64,000 nucleotides of DNA. It comes from Virgibacillus halotolerans (lineage in GTDB: Bacteria; Bacillota; Bacilli; Bacillales; Amphibacillaceae). Of the stretch, positions 30,052 to 39,237 are shown piece by piece. Under the pieces are notes generated by a model. That model searched no databases. It was not told the origin of the DNA and was given only the letters and a program-made list of their open reading frames with translations. The position numbers were made by a program, and so were the translations under genes. Location: NCBI RefSeq assembly GCF_016908515.1, contig NZ_JAFBEA010000006.1, positions 62,001 to 126,000 on the forward strand, in the 5' to 3' direction. Position 1 is the first letter of the stretch. Each line of letters starts with the position of its first letter.

Positions 30052-30606
30052 TTAATTCGGTTCGTAAATATCCCAGGCTGTCTTTAATGCATGAACGACA
30101 TTGTCGGCAACTTCTTCAATCACCAGATTATCCGTTTTTACCTTGGAGTGATGACCTTCATAGATGGATTGCCGATCATAGAATAACGATTTGATTTCGT
30201 CAATACTCTTACCTTGTAAAACCGGTCGACTGTCAATGATCAGACTTATTCTGTCCTGCCACGATTCCCATGATAAATCAAGAAAGAAGACGATGCACTC
30301 GGATAAACAAATCTCCCTTGTTTCTTCATGTAAGAAGGCACCGCCTCCAACTGAAATAATCTTCAATTTTGATTTACAAAAGTCCGCAATCATATTCTTT
30401 TCTTCTTCCCGAAATGCTTGCTCACCGATCTCTTTAAATATATCAGTGGTAGCCATATTGTGCTTCGTTTCAATTTCCTCGTCAATATCCACGAAATCCC
30501 GATACAATTTCTTTGCTACAGCTTTACCGATGCTTGTTTTTCCAACACCCATAAATCCTGTGAATACGATATTTTTCTCTCGCAGTGATTGGTCATTGCT
30601 TGTCAT
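30052..30606 (-). CDS. aroK: shikimate kinase
   Basis: ATP-dependent kinase making shikimate-3-phosphate in aromatic amino acid synthesis. The 184-residue protein has Walker A GFMGVGKTSIGK near residue 17, the shikimate-binding DIDEEIE near 41, the GGGA Walker B-like motif near 87, and a lid Arg in DSRPVLQGK. It is divergent from aroD, another shikimate pathway gene, with about 210 bases between starts, so the two may share control. Assignment to AroK rather than another small kinase is supported by these residues. Confidence 0.9.
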   Translation of the reverse strand: MTSNDQSLREKNIVFTGFMGVGKTSIGKAVAKKLYRDFVDIDEEIETKHNMATTDIFKEIGEQAFREEEKNMIADFCKSKLKIISVGGGAFLHEETREICLSECIVFFLDLSWESWQDRISLIIDSRPVLQGKSIDEIKSLFYDRQSIYEGHHSKVKTDNLVIEEVADNVVHALKTAWDIYEPN

Positions 30607-30819
30607 GTGGACGCCTCTCTTCTCTACTATAACGATTAAACTGATAGATGAGTCATTGGTTATGTTAAGATAATATCTCTAGTCTCTAGTATAGAATTTT
30701 TTGCTTACAAATGCTATGATGATTTTTAGGAAAATTGGCTTATTGATAAAATTTTAATGGTGAAATCCTATGTTTCACTTACTATAGAACGTCTAAAAAA
30801 GTGTCGGGAGCTGTTGCAG

Positions 30820-31581
30820 ATGAATATTATCCAAATAAAAAATGTGAAGATCGGTCAAGGTATGCCGAAAGTGATTGTTCCATTAATGGGACAATCAGAG
30901 ATAGAACTGATAGAAGAGTTAAAGGCAGTGAAGGAAGTAAAACCGGACATGATCGAATGGCGAGTGGATGAATTTAAACATGTTGATCATCTAGAATCTG
31001 TTCAAGCAATGATTGGAAAGTTAAGCAAACAGCTTCAAGATATTCCTTTTATATTTACTTTCAGAAGTCATAAAGAAGGCGGAAATAAAAAAATTACAGA
31101 TCAGGCATATGTTAATTTACTTACAATAGCCATGGAGTCAAAAGCTGTTGACTTAATTGATATTGAATTGTTTTTTAATGAGGAAAAAGTTAAATCGCTA
31201 ATCGAAGAGGCGAAAGCGAATCATGTGCATACCATACTTTCTAATCATGATTTTATTAAAACACCAACAAAAGATGAGATTATTTCCCGATTACAAAAGA
31301 TGCAGGAACTTGGTGCGGATATTTCGAAGATAGCTGTCATGCCAAACAGTTCAGCGGACGTTCTCACATTATTGGACGCGACTAACGTAATGAAAACAAA
31401 GCATAAGGACGTACCGATTATCACGATGGCGATGGGGAAGATAGGTTTAATTAGTCGCTTAACAGGGCAAGTTTTTGGTTCCGTGGCAACATTTGCGGTA
31501 GGGAAACATGTATCAGCACCAGGTCAAATTGCAGTAGCTGATCTGAGAAGTGTATTAGATGTGATACATAAAGAAGGGTAA
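30820..31581 (+). CDS. aroD: type I 3-dehydroquinate dehydratase
   Basis: Class I enzyme that converts 3-dehydroquinate to 3-dehydroshikimate through a Schiff base. The 253-residue (beta/alpha)8 protein shows EWRVDEF near residue 46, the catalytic His in HTILSNHDF near 143 and the Schiff-base Lys in SKIAVMPNS near 170. I start it at ATG 30820, with GGGAG nine bases upstream; the frame extends 21 codons further to an unlikely ATG at 30757. A 65-codon open frame follows immediately. Confidence 0.93.
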   Translation: MNIIQIKNVKIGQGMPKVIVPLMGQSEIELIEELKAVKEVKPDMIEWRVDEFKHVDHLESVQAMIGKLSKQLQDIPFIFTFRSHKEGGNKKITDQAYVNLLTIAMESKAVDLIDIELFFNEEKVKSLIEEAKANHVHTILSNHDFIKTPTKDEIISRLQKMQELGADISKIAVMPNSSADVLTLLDATNVMKTKHKDVPIITMAMGKIGLISRLTGQVFGSVATFAVGKHVSAPGQIAVADLRSVLDVIHKEG

Positions 31582-31582
31582 A

Positions 31583-31777
31583 ATTTGTTTAATTGTCGAT
31601 GATGTTAAGCAGATCGAAAAATTAAATGCTTTTTATCCATTGCTAAACAATCCGGTCTATGCAACAACAGTGTTTAATGCGATTAATATCGCATTATATG
31701 TAACAGTAGTTTCGGCTAGTTCCACTACAACAACAATGATCTCCACCACTGACGATGGGGGAGCAGGCGCATTTTAG
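31583..31777 (+). other. short open frame after aroD, Ser/Thr-rich tail
   Basis: A 65-codon frame opens right after the aroD stop and runs to a TAG at 31775, ending nine bases before a terminator. It has a hydrophobic middle (NPVYATTVFNAINIALYVT) and an unusual tail (SASSTTTTMISTTDDGGAGAF). There is no ATG, GTG or TTG near its 5' end; GAAGGG precedes an ATT at 31583. Internal TTG 31640 and GTG 31670 lack a Shine-Dalgarno. It could be a small peptide gene with a rare start, a decayed gene, or chance. Confidence 0.35.
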
Positions 31778-31781
31778 GATG

Positions 31782-31817
31782 AAAAAGGGACTAATCCAAG
31801 CATGAGGATTAGTCCCT
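31782..31817. terminator. terminator between aroD region and ytkA-like gene
   Basis: Perfect 12-base stem AGGGACTAATCC / GGATTAGTCCCT. The minus-strand side is followed by five T, so it mainly ends the minus-strand copper-linked operon. Confidence 0.85.
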
Positions 31818-31850
31818 TCATTATTTGCTTCCGCGTTCGTAGGGATCGTC

Positions 31851-32303
31851 TTAATCTTTGTCGCTATCTGTATTTTCACTAGCGCCATCTCCAACAGTAA
31901 TTGCTTTCTTTGGCATGGTGTGTAAATCCCTTGCAGTTACATGTGCATATATTTCATATTCGCCGTCCTGATCAAAGGAAACAGTTTGTGTATAGGTCCC
32001 ATCTTCATTATTTTCTGCATCTAACATAGTGCTGTCATCTTCATGCCCAGCTAACCAATATTCAAATTCAACATCATCTGCATCGACGACTTCCTCATCA
32101 CCATAGGTAACAATCGCTTTTAACGTTACATCTTCATTTAGATCGGCCGTTTCCGGAACTTCAAATGCTACATTCAATGTTTTTAACGCTTCTTGATCTT
32201 CAGTATCTGCATCGGATGTTGCGTCATCGTTATTCTGGCCACATGCTGCAAGCAGAATCAGACCGAAAATCATGATCAATAAACTTATTTTTTTACCCAT
32301 CAT
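31851..32303 (-). CDS. FixH/YtkA-like lipoprotein
   Basis: A 150-residue predicted lipoprotein: lipobox LAAC at about residues 18-21, an acidic Asp/Glu-rich linker, then a beta-sandwich with YtkA/FixH character (LNVAFEVPETADLNEDVTLKAIVTYGDEEV and DGEYEIYAHVTARDLHTMPKKAITV). Histidines and methionines in the last third (HVTARDLHTMP) could bind metal. It is the third gene after a YcnK-type regulator and an SCO protein. A role in copper delivery to cytochrome oxidase or copper buffering is inferred from that context. Confidence 0.78.
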   Translation of the reverse strand: MMGKKISLLIMIFGLILLAACGQNNDDATSDADTEDQEALKTLNVAFEVPETADLNEDVTLKAIVTYGDEEVVDADDVEFEYWLAGHEDDSTMLDAENNEDGTYTQTVSFDQDGEYEIYAHVTARDLHTMPKKAITVGDGASENTDSDKD

Positions 32304-32325
32304 TATTTCCCCCTGAACAATCTAT

Positions 32326-32904
32326 TTAAGATTTAGTTACAACTTTCAAGTCATCAATAATTTCATCCATTACCTTTGTATCGACACCATTATATTTTTT
32401 AATCACTTCGCCATCCGGATTAACGAGGAAAAAACTCGTTCCGTGTGTGACTTGATCATCCCCAGGAGGGGCTTCAGCAAGTAATGATTTAAACGATTTG
32501 ATAGAAAGTTCCTTAATCGTATCAAAGTCGTACCCAGTTAAAAAAGTCCAATTATCCAAATCAGCATCATAATCTGCTGCATATTCTGTTAACACTTCTG
32601 GGCTATCATAGTCCGGATCGACACTAAAGGAAACAAGCTGTGCGTCAATATCTTCTTCCTGCATTTTCGTCTGTAGGACAGACATGTTTGATGTCATTGG
32701 CAGACACACAGTGGTACAGTTCGTAAAGACGAAATCAGCAACCCACCACTCTCCATTAAGATCCTCGTTACTCAATGTATCATTACTCTCTGTAGTAAAT
32801 TCAAATGGTTTTACACTTTCATCCATATTCGTTTCAATCTCTTCTCCTCCACATGCAACGAGGAAAAGTATAAGACCTAGCATGATAACTTTTAGTTTAC
32901 TCAT
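32326..32904 (-). CDS. SCO1/SenC family copper-binding lipoprotein
   Basis: A 192-residue thioredoxin-fold protein with a lipoprotein signal (lipobox LVAC near residue 18). The copper motif CxxxC is in FTNCTTVCLPM near residue 65, and the third ligand His is in QVTHGTSFFLV near 155. SCO proteins insert copper into the CuA site of cytochrome c oxidase or act as thiol reductants. It starts with ATG preceded by GGAAGG, four bases after the upstream regulator gene ends. It lies between ycnK and the YtkA-like gene, 22 bases from the latter. Confidence 0.9.
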   Translation of the reverse strand: MSKLKVIMLGLILFLVACGGEEIETNMDESVKPFEFTTESNDTLSNEDLNGEWWVADFVFTNCTTVCLPMTSNMSVLQTKMQEEDIDAQLVSFSVDPDYDSPEVLTEYAADYDADLDNWTFLTGYDFDTIKELSIKSFKSLLAEAPPGDDQVTHGTSFFLVNPDGEVIKKYNGVDTKVMDEIIDDLKVVTKS

Positions 32905-32907
32905 CTG

Positions 32908-33507
32908 CTACCTTCCTTTCTTATCCGCTTGACAGCAATGCGGATGATTCGGATTCATTTTTTGATCAAGAACTTCTATTGCTTCCTGAAAAGGATAAAC
33001 ATTTCCGCCAAATCCTTTAACAAATTTAACTGCGTGTTCCTTGAATTGGAATGTTAGGACCTGCGGCTGACAGCATCCCATATGTATCGATGTATCCATC
33101 ACATACCAAGCGTCAGGAGCACTAATGGTAGTTTGTTTTAGGAAATCATGACAAATTGCCTGGGTAACATCATCCCCAAGTTGTCGTTGTCTTAACAGAC
33201 CACAATGTGCGCAACATGCCACTTCTATTTGGTTATTAGATAAAATCAGCCGGTATGCCTGACGTTCGTCGACGCCACTGCTGCAAAAAACACACGTTTG
33301 GGTATCGTCTAATTTCCCTGCTTCACTAGAATTGAGTGAAATACCACCGAAAGTTTTGATGATCATTCCTGTCTCGATTAATGGTTTTAGATCACGATGA
33401 ATCGTCATCTCAGAAACTTGCAGCGTTTGACTTAACTCTGAAATTTTAATATTGCGCTTGTTCAAGATTAACGCTTTAATGCGATTTTGCCGTTCAATGG
33501 GTAGCAA
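32908..33507 (-). CDS. ycnK: copper-sensing DeoR-type repressor YcnK-like
   Basis: A 199-residue regulator with an N-terminal DeoR-type winged helix (residues 1-58: ISELSQTLQVSEMTIHRDL) and a C-terminal NosL-like metal domain rich in cysteines (CVFCSSG, CCAHCG, MGCCQP) and ending with an HPHCC tail. This is the architecture of B. subtilis YcnK, which represses copper uptake genes. The start is TTG with GGGAGGGG upstream. It heads the SCO and YtkA-like genes, suggesting it controls them; B. subtilis instead has ycnJ and ycnI at that place. Confidence 0.85.
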   Translation of the reverse strand: MLPIERQNRIKALILNKRNIKISELSQTLQVSEMTIHRDLKPLIETGMIIKTFGGISLNSSEAGKLDDTQTCVFCSSGVDERQAYRLILSNNQIEVACCAHCGLLRQRQLGDDVTQAICHDFLKQTTISAPDAWYVMDTSIHMGCCQPQVLTFQFKEHAVKFVKGFGGNVYPFQEAIEVLDQKMNPNHPHCCQADKKGR

Positions 33508-33707
33508 GTTAATACCCCTCCCTCACTAATTCTTATTGATTGAAAATAACAATACCAAACACAGTATATCATTTTATTGTTGTTGAAGTGTGAACAATAG
33601 ATGAACTTCTGTCATGTGCTCTTGCTATGTTTGGCGTGCTTTTGTTCCATTGATTTGTGTTAGAATTAGGATGGAATGATATTGTTTCTGATGGGGAGGA
33701 AGTTTAA

Positions 33708-34046
33708 TTGGCTTGGCTCTATGTACTATTCGCTGCAATTGTAGAAGTATTTTGGGTGATTGGATTAAAATACTCGGATTCACCAATAGAATGGATTGGT
33801 ACTTTTATTGTGATTGTACTAAGCTTTTATTTTGTTATTAAAGCATGTGAAAAATTACCTGCTGGAACGGTATATGCTGTTTTCACCGGATCGGGAGCAG
33901 CTGCCATTGTATTGATCGACTTCCTTCTATTTGGTGCAGACTTCTCGATTGCTAAGCTTTTCTTTATTGGATTAATTATCATAGGCGTAGTCGGTATCAA
34001 AATGACGACACCAGATGAGAAAACCGCAGACGAAGGAGGGGAGTAA
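33708..34046 (+). CDS. SMR family transporter subunit (YkkC-like)
   Basis: A 112-residue small multidrug resistance protein with four membrane helices. The essential Glu sits in the first helix (AAIVEVFWVIGLKYS) and the GTVYAVFTGSGA motif in helix 3. Start is TTG 33708 with GGGGAGG upstream. It is followed one base later by a second SMR gene, so they probably form a heterodimeric exporter like B. subtilis YkkCD. No guanidine riboswitch was seen in the 200-base leader. Confidence 0.88.
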   Translation: MAWLYVLFAAIVEVFWVIGLKYSDSPIEWIGTFIVIVLSFYFVIKACEKLPAGTVYAVFTGSGAAAIVLIDFLLFGADFSIAKLFFIGLIIIGVVGIKMTTPDEKTADEGGE

Positions 34047-34047
34047 G

Positions 34048-34362
34048 ATGGCATGGATCTATCTGGTGATTGCCAGTTTTGGGGAAATATTCGGAGTCAT
34101 GAGCATCAATCTCTACCTACGCAAAAAATCATATAGCTGGCTGGCGATGATTATATTCACATTTGGTAGTGGCTTTGTATTTTTATCGCTTGCGATGCGA
34201 GATATACCGCTCGGTACGGCTTATGCGGTTTGGACAGGTCTGGGTGCGGTAGGCGCAGTTTTAATAGGAATTATATTCTTTAAAGAGTCTGCCGGCTGGA
34301 AACGAATGCTCTTTTTAGTTTGTATCATTGCCGGTGCGGTTGGCTTGAAGGTATTGGGGTAA
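34048..34362 (+). CDS. SMR family transporter subunit (YkkD-like)
   Basis: A 104-residue four-helix SMR protein with its Glu in ASFGEIFGVMS of helix 1 and the LGTAYAVWTGLGAVGAVL motif in helix 3. It starts at ATG 34048 with GAAGGAGGGGAG upstream, one base after the partner's stop. The two subunits differ enough to suggest opposite membrane topology, as in other paired SMR exporters. Substrates (cationic drugs or guanidinium-type compounds) cannot be assigned. Confidence 0.88.
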   Translation: MAWIYLVIASFGEIFGVMSINLYLRKKSYSWLAMIIFTFGSGFVFLSLAMRDIPLGTAYAVWTGLGAVGAVLIGIIFFKESAGWKRMLFLVCIIAGAVGLKVLG

Positions 34363-34364
34363 AA

Positions 34365-34407
34365 AAATAGCACACCGAAGCACTGTGAACATGTAGTGTT
34401 TCGGTGT
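34365..34407. terminator. terminator between SMR pair and stress gene
   Basis: ACACCGAAGCACT / AGTGTTTCGGTGT stem; the minus-strand side runs into seven T, ending the stress gene at 34446. Confidence 0.75.
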
Positions 34408-34445
34408 ATGCATCCTGGTTTTCAGTATTGACGCTTCCGATTTTG

Positions 34446-34787
34446 TTAAAGTTTATCTACAACGATGATGATTTTCCCGGACTTTAAATCGTCACGATGC
34501 ACTACCGCTTGTTCTTTGGGAATACCAAGGGTGACGAGTTGCTCATCTGGGTTCGTAATATCATCCGTGAAAATTCGACCAATCTTATTCATAATTGATT
34601 CATCATCTTTATGATCAGGTTTTCCACGTTGGACTTCCACACCTGTGTCATCCTCAATTCTATCTGTTTTTCTACGATTTGTCACAATAGTGATTGCATC
34701 AACAGAGAATCCTTCGATTGTTAAATCCCTTATTTTATCGATGGCTTCTCCCTTTTCTTGATAAACCCCTACAATTTGCTTTTGCAA
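34446..34787 (-). CDS. general stress protein, YflT/GSP17M family
   Basis: A 113-residue cytoplasmic protein of the general stress protein 17M family: the N-terminal beta-alpha unit (QIVGVYQEKGEAIDKIRDLTIEGFSVDAITIVT) and acidic linker are typical. I start it at TTG 34787 because AGGAGGG lies six bases upstream; the longer frame with ATG starts lacks a suitable site. A sigma-B-like promoter precedes it, consistent with the family being general-stress induced in B. subtilis. Confidence 0.8.
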   Translation of the reverse strand: MQKQIVGVYQEKGEAIDKIRDLTIEGFSVDAITIVTNRRKTDRIEDDTGVEVQRGKPDHKDDESIMNKIGRIFTDDITNPDEQLVTLGIPKEQAVVHRDDLKSGKIIIVVDKL

Positions 34788-34828
34788 TAGTAACCCTCCT
34801 GCTTGATAGAATCTCATGCTATTCATTT

Positions 34829-34854
34829 CTACCCCAGGGTACCGATCTGTAAAC
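34829..34854 (-). promoter_or_regulatory. sigma-B-type promoter of the stress gene
   Basis: On the minus strand GTTTAC and GGGTAG are spaced by 14 bases, one mismatch each from the sigma-B consensus GTTTAA-N12-15-GGGTAT, about 45 bases before the TTG start. Confidence 0.7.
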
Positions 34855-34978
34855 CATTACTGAGTACCGATGCTGTTAGGAAAAGGAATATTTCCATTAT
34901 ATTCACCTATGTGAGATAATAAAGATAGACTGATAATAGAGATTCTACAAACCATTACGGAAAGGGAGATGATTTCAA

Positions 34979-35233
34979 ATGGGTAAACTTACAAAAGCAA
35001 TCGGTGTAGCTGGAGCAGTTGCAGGGGCCGCTTATTTGTCCAAAAGTGAGAATCGAAAAAAGACAAAACTTCAATTTAATAAAGTAATTAATAAATTGGG
35101 TTCCCAATATGTGAAGGACTGGGGCAAACCTGAGGAAATCGACGATGCGCATATGGTTGATGAAGGTGCAATGACGAGCGTTCAGTATTATAATGAAGTT
35201 CAGCAAGAATCACAAGACGCAAAGTCAAAGTAA
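34979..35233 (+). CDS. small hypothetical protein
   Basis: An 84-residue protein with a short hydrophobic, Gly/Ala-rich N-terminus (KAIGVAGAVAGAAYLSKSENRKKTK) that could be a weak membrane anchor, followed by a charged helical part. No known domain was recognised. AAAGGGAGATG precedes the ATG and a strong terminator follows, so it is a real single-gene unit. Function unknown. Confidence 0.7.
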   Translation: MGKLTKAIGVAGAVAGAAYLSKSENRKKTKLQFNKVINKLGSQYVKDWGKPEEIDDAHMVDEGAMTSVQYYNEVQQESQDAKSK

Positions 35234-35246
35234 ATTATAGTATAAA

Positions 35247-35292
35247 ACCACACTAGCAAGGTACTTATAAGTACCTTGCTAGTGGTTTTTTA
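35247..35292 (+). terminator. rho-independent terminator
   Basis: Long stem around CTAGCAAGGTAC / GTACCTTGCTAG followed by six T, after the small hypothetical gene. Confidence 0.9.
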
Positions 35293-35321
35293 AGCGCGCA
35301 CGATTGGAATGGAGGGTAAAG

Positions 35322-35564
35322 ATGTTGAAGGTGATTTTTTACACAAAAGAGAATTGTTCACTGTGTGATGATGCGAATGGGTTATTGACCATGCTGCAAC
35401 GCGATTATTCCTTTGAACTGGAGGAAAGGGATATTTATTCAAATGATGAATGGCTGGAGGAGTACCAACTGCTCATTCCGTATGTGAAAATAAATCAAAC
35501 AACACTAGACTGCGAACAAATCAATATGAATACTTTGGAGCAGGCGTTAAAAGATAATGTATAA
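35322..35564 (+). CDS. glutaredoxin family protein
   Basis: An 80-residue thioredoxin-fold protein with a CxxC site (TKENCSLCDDA near residue 12) and the conserved Pro before the third strand (LIPYVKINQ). It is of the short bacillary glutaredoxin-like class (DUF836-type) found upstream of cggR in many Bacillaceae. ATG 35322 has GGAGGG upstream; an in-frame TTG 35304 is unlikely. The substrate may be bacillithiolated or other mixed disulfides; this is inference. Confidence 0.8.
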   Translation: MLKVIFYTKENCSLCDDANGLLTMLQRDYSFELEERDIYSNDEWLEEYQLLIPYVKINQTTLDCEQINMNTLEQALKDNV

Positions 35565-35668
35565 TTGGAAGTGAACAAGCTGATAGCTATTTAGTAATAA
35601 GCAAGCTTGGCTATCACCTACGTTATACCGGTACCTTTAAAATGTTATATATATATAGAGCATTCAGT

Positions 35669-35696
35669 TTGAATATTTAGCTTGCTATGTTATAAT
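35669..35696 (+). promoter_or_regulatory. cggR-gapA promoter
   Basis: TTGAAT (35669-35674) and a perfect TATAAT (35691-35696) with a 16-base spacer, just upstream of the CggR operator. Confidence 0.8.
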
Positions 35697-35707
35697 TAAA
35701 TTGTAAG

Positions 35708-35743
35708 CGGGACATAATATAGCCATGTGGGACTTTTTATGTC
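35708..35743 (+). promoter_or_regulatory. CggR operator
   Basis: Two direct half sites: CGGGAC-N6-TAGC and TGGGAC-N6-TGTC, close to the known B. subtilis CggR target CGGGAC-N6-TGTC repeated. The site lies between the promoter and cggR, so CggR would block transcription unless fructose-1,6-bisphosphate is present. Confidence 0.85.
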
Positions 35744-35764
35744 CAGCGAATAGGAGTCTTATTG

Positions 35765-36787
35765 ATGAGAGCTTTAATTGATTTACAAAAAAAACTATTA
35801 CCCGATCTGTTAAAAGTAATGAAGCAGCGTTATTCTATCTTGCATAGTGTAGACCTTTTTCAGCCGGTTGGCAGAAGAGGGCTTGCAGAAAATGCTGGTC
35901 TAACAGAGCGAGTTGTTCGCAGTGAAATTGACTTCCTGCAAAAACAAGGTTTAATCCTCGTTACATCGAAAGGGATGTATCTGACAAAAGAGGGTAAATT
36001 AATTGTTGATCAACTTGCTGGCTTTATGAGTGAAATGATGGGTTTAAATGTTTTAGAAAATCAAATTAAGGAAAAGTTACAAATAGAGAACGTTATAATT
36101 GTTCCTGATGATAGTGATAACTATGAATGGGTCAAACAGGAAATGGGCAAAGCCTGTGTTACATTTCTGAATAACGTTTTAAAACAAGGAAGTACAATTG
36201 CCGTAACTGGTGGTACTACGATGGCAGCCGTTGCTGACGTCATGTCGACCCTCAATAAGACAAATAATTACTTGTTTGTTCCGGCACGTGGTGGGATTGG
36301 TGAGAAGGTTGAAAACCAAGCGAACACGATTGCCGCGGAGATGGCCCGAAAATCGATGGCTGAGTATCGGTTGTTGTATGTACCTGATCCACTAAGCGAA
36401 TCGGCATACCAAACGATTATCAATGAACCATCGGTAAAAGAAACATTAAAGCAGATCAAAGGTGCGGAGATCGTTCTCCATGGAATCGGGGATGCCCTGA
36501 CAATGGCAGAAAGAAGAAAGACTGAGGACGCTGTAATCGAGAAGTTAAAGGCGAATCGTGCGGTGAGTGAAGCATTTGGGTTTTATTTTGATGAAGATGG
36601 CAATGTCGTTCATAAAGTAAGAACAGTTGGTATCCAATTAGAGGATTTAGCTTCTATTGAATATGTCATTACCATTGCTGGTGGGAAATCCAAGGGACAA
36701 GCGATCGCATCTTATTTTAAGCAAGGAAAGAGTCATCTGTTGATCACCGACGAAGCAGCAGCAAAAGAGATTTTAAGGGGTTCTTAA
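35765..36787 (+). CDS. cggR: central glycolytic genes regulator CggR
   Basis: SorC/DeoR-family repressor of the gapA operon, inactivated by fructose-1,6-bisphosphate. The 340-residue protein begins with the family N-terminus (MRALIDLQKKLLPDLLKVM), has a helix-turn-helix at about 37-57 (GRRGLAENAGLTERVVRSEI) and a sugar-binding C-terminal domain (VTGGTTMAAVADVM, FVPARGG, LHGIGDA). ATG 35765 has TAGGAG eight bases upstream; TTG 35762 is a weaker alternative. gapA follows 55 bases later. Confidence 0.95.
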   Translation: MRALIDLQKKLLPDLLKVMKQRYSILHSVDLFQPVGRRGLAENAGLTERVVRSEIDFLQKQGLILVTSKGMYLTKEGKLIVDQLAGFMSEMMGLNVLENQIKEKLQIENVIIVPDDSDNYEWVKQEMGKACVTFLNNVLKQGSTIAVTGGTTMAAVADVMSTLNKTNNYLFVPARGGIGEKVENQANTIAAEMARKSMAEYRLLYVPDPLSESAYQTIINEPSVKETLKQIKGAEIVLHGIGDALTMAERRKTEDAVIEKLKANRAVSEAFGFYFDEDGNVVHKVRTVGIQLEDLASIEYVITIAGGKSKGQAIASYFKQGKSHLLITDEAAAKEILRGS

Positions 36788-36821
36788 CCTCTTTAAATAT
36801 ATTAAATTCAAAAGTACTTAA

Positions 36822-37850
<1,029 letters not shown>

Positions 37851-37862
37851 GTTTTAGCAAAT

Positions 37863-37897
37863 AAAACGGAGGAGGAGCACATTCCTCCTCCGTTTTT
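37863..37897 (+). terminator. terminator after gapA
   Basis: Stem AAACGGAGGAGGA / TCCTCCTCCGTTT with five T. It would separate the abundant cggR-gapA transcript from pgk-eno, as also seen in B. subtilis. Confidence 0.88.
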
Positions 37898-37927
37898 CAT
37901 TATATGAAGGATTTACTGCACCAAAAC

Positions 37928-37956
37928 AGACATGCTGGTATTCCATGGTATATAAT
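37928..37956 (+). promoter_or_regulatory. candidate pgk operon promoter
   Basis: A perfect TATAAT at 37951-37956 lies between the gapA terminator and pgk. The -35 (AGACAT at 17-base spacing) is poor, so this is tentative. Confidence 0.35.
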
Positions 37957-38030
37957 GATTAAGATGGAGCTATTCGGGGAAAACCTAAAATGGCTCATGC
38001 TACATAGCTGACAATTGGGAGGGTGGATAA

Positions 38031-39212
38031 ATGAATAAAAAGACGCTTCAGGATATTGATGTAAAAGGTAAAAAGGTGTTTTGCCGAGTTGATTTCAACG
38101 TACCGATGAAGGACGGGGAAGTTACGGATGACACAAGAATAAAAGCAGCACTCAAAACGATTGACTATTTATCTGATCAAGGTGCAATTGTGATTTTGGC
38201 AAGTCATCTTGGCCGACCCAAAGGGCAAGTTGTAGAAGAACTGAGATTGGATCCGGTCGCGAAACGGCTGAGTGATCTCATTGGGAAGAATATTATTAAA
38301 ACAGATGCTGTTTATGGGACAGAAGTAAATGAAGCCATTTCAAAAATGGATAACGGGGATATTTTATTAATTGAAAATGTTCGCTTTGAAGCAGGAGAAG
38401 AGAAAAACGATCCGTCATTAGCGCAGCACTTTGCAGATATGGCTGATTTCTATGTCAATGATGCTTTTGGTGCAGCACACCGGGCTCATGCCTCAACAGC
38501 AGGCGTTGCAGAGAAATTAACTGCTGTAGCAGGGTTTTTAATGGAAAAAGAAATTGATGTATTAGGGAAAGCATTAGAAAATCCGGCACGCCCGTTTACC
38601 GCTATTATTGGTGGTGCGAAGGTAAAGGATAAAATAAACGTAATTGATAACCTGTTGGAAAAAGTGGACAATTTAATTATTGGTGGCGGACTGGCTTATA
38701 CATTTATTAAAGCACAGGGTCACGAAATTGGAAAATCGTTATTAGAAGAAGATAAACTCGATTTGGCAAATGAATTCATTAAAAAAGCTAAAGATAAAGG
38801 CGTTAGATTTGTATTACCAGTTGATGCTGTTGTGGCAGATGATTTTTCAGAAACGGCAAACACTAAAATCGTTCCTATCGATCAAATTCCTTCTGATTGG
38901 GAAGCACTGGATATTGGCCCTGAAACGCGAGAAGTATATCAGGATATTGTAGCAGACTCCAAGCTGGTTATTTGGAATGGACCAATGGGTGTGTTTGAGC
39001 TGAATGCATTTGCGGGTGGTACGAAAGCAGTTGCAGAAGCATTGGCAAATACGGAAGGTTATACAGTTATTGGTGGAGGAGACTCTGCTGCAGCGGTCGA
39101 AAAGTTTGGCTTTGCTGAAGATATGGATCATGTATCCACTGGTGGCGGCGCTTCCCTCGAATTTATGGAAGGGAAAGTTCTTCCTGGTGTCGAGGCGTTA
39201 AGTGATAAATAA
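38031..39212 (+). CDS. pgk: phosphoglycerate kinase
   Basis: Transfers phosphate from 1,3-bisphosphoglycerate to ADP. The 393-residue protein shows the substrate-binding [21 protein letters not shown] near residue 62, the GGAKVKDKI lysine region near 196 and the nucleotide-binding GGGDSAAAV near 350. It starts a run of four genes, pgk-tpiA-gpmI-eno, with short spacings, encoding the lower half of glycolysis. Confidence 0.97.
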   Translation: MNKKTLQDIDVKGKKVFCRVDFNVPMKDGEVTDDTRIKAALKTIDYLSDQGAIVILASHLGRPKGQVVEELRLDPVAKRLSDLIGKNIIKTDAVYGTEVNEAISKMDNGDILLIENVRFEAGEEKNDPSLAQHFADMADFYVNDAFGAAHRAHASTAGVAEKLTAVAGFLMEKEIDVLGKALENPARPFTAIIGGAKVKDKINVIDNLLEKVDNLIIGGGLAYTFIKAQGHEIGKSLLEEDKLDLANEFIKKAKDKGVRFVLPVDAVVADDFSETANTKIVPIDQIPSDWEALDIGPETREVYQDIVADSKLVIWNGPMGVFELNAFAGGTKAVAEALANTEGYTVIGGGDSAAAVEKFGFAEDMDHVSTGGGASLEFMEGKVLPGVEALSDK

Positions 39213-39237
39213 TTTATAAAATTGGAGAGGTGAGAAG

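Noticed and set aside
33508-33707. Guanidine-I (ykkC) riboswitch before the SMR pair
   Set aside because: None of the conserved ykkC loop sequences was found by eye.
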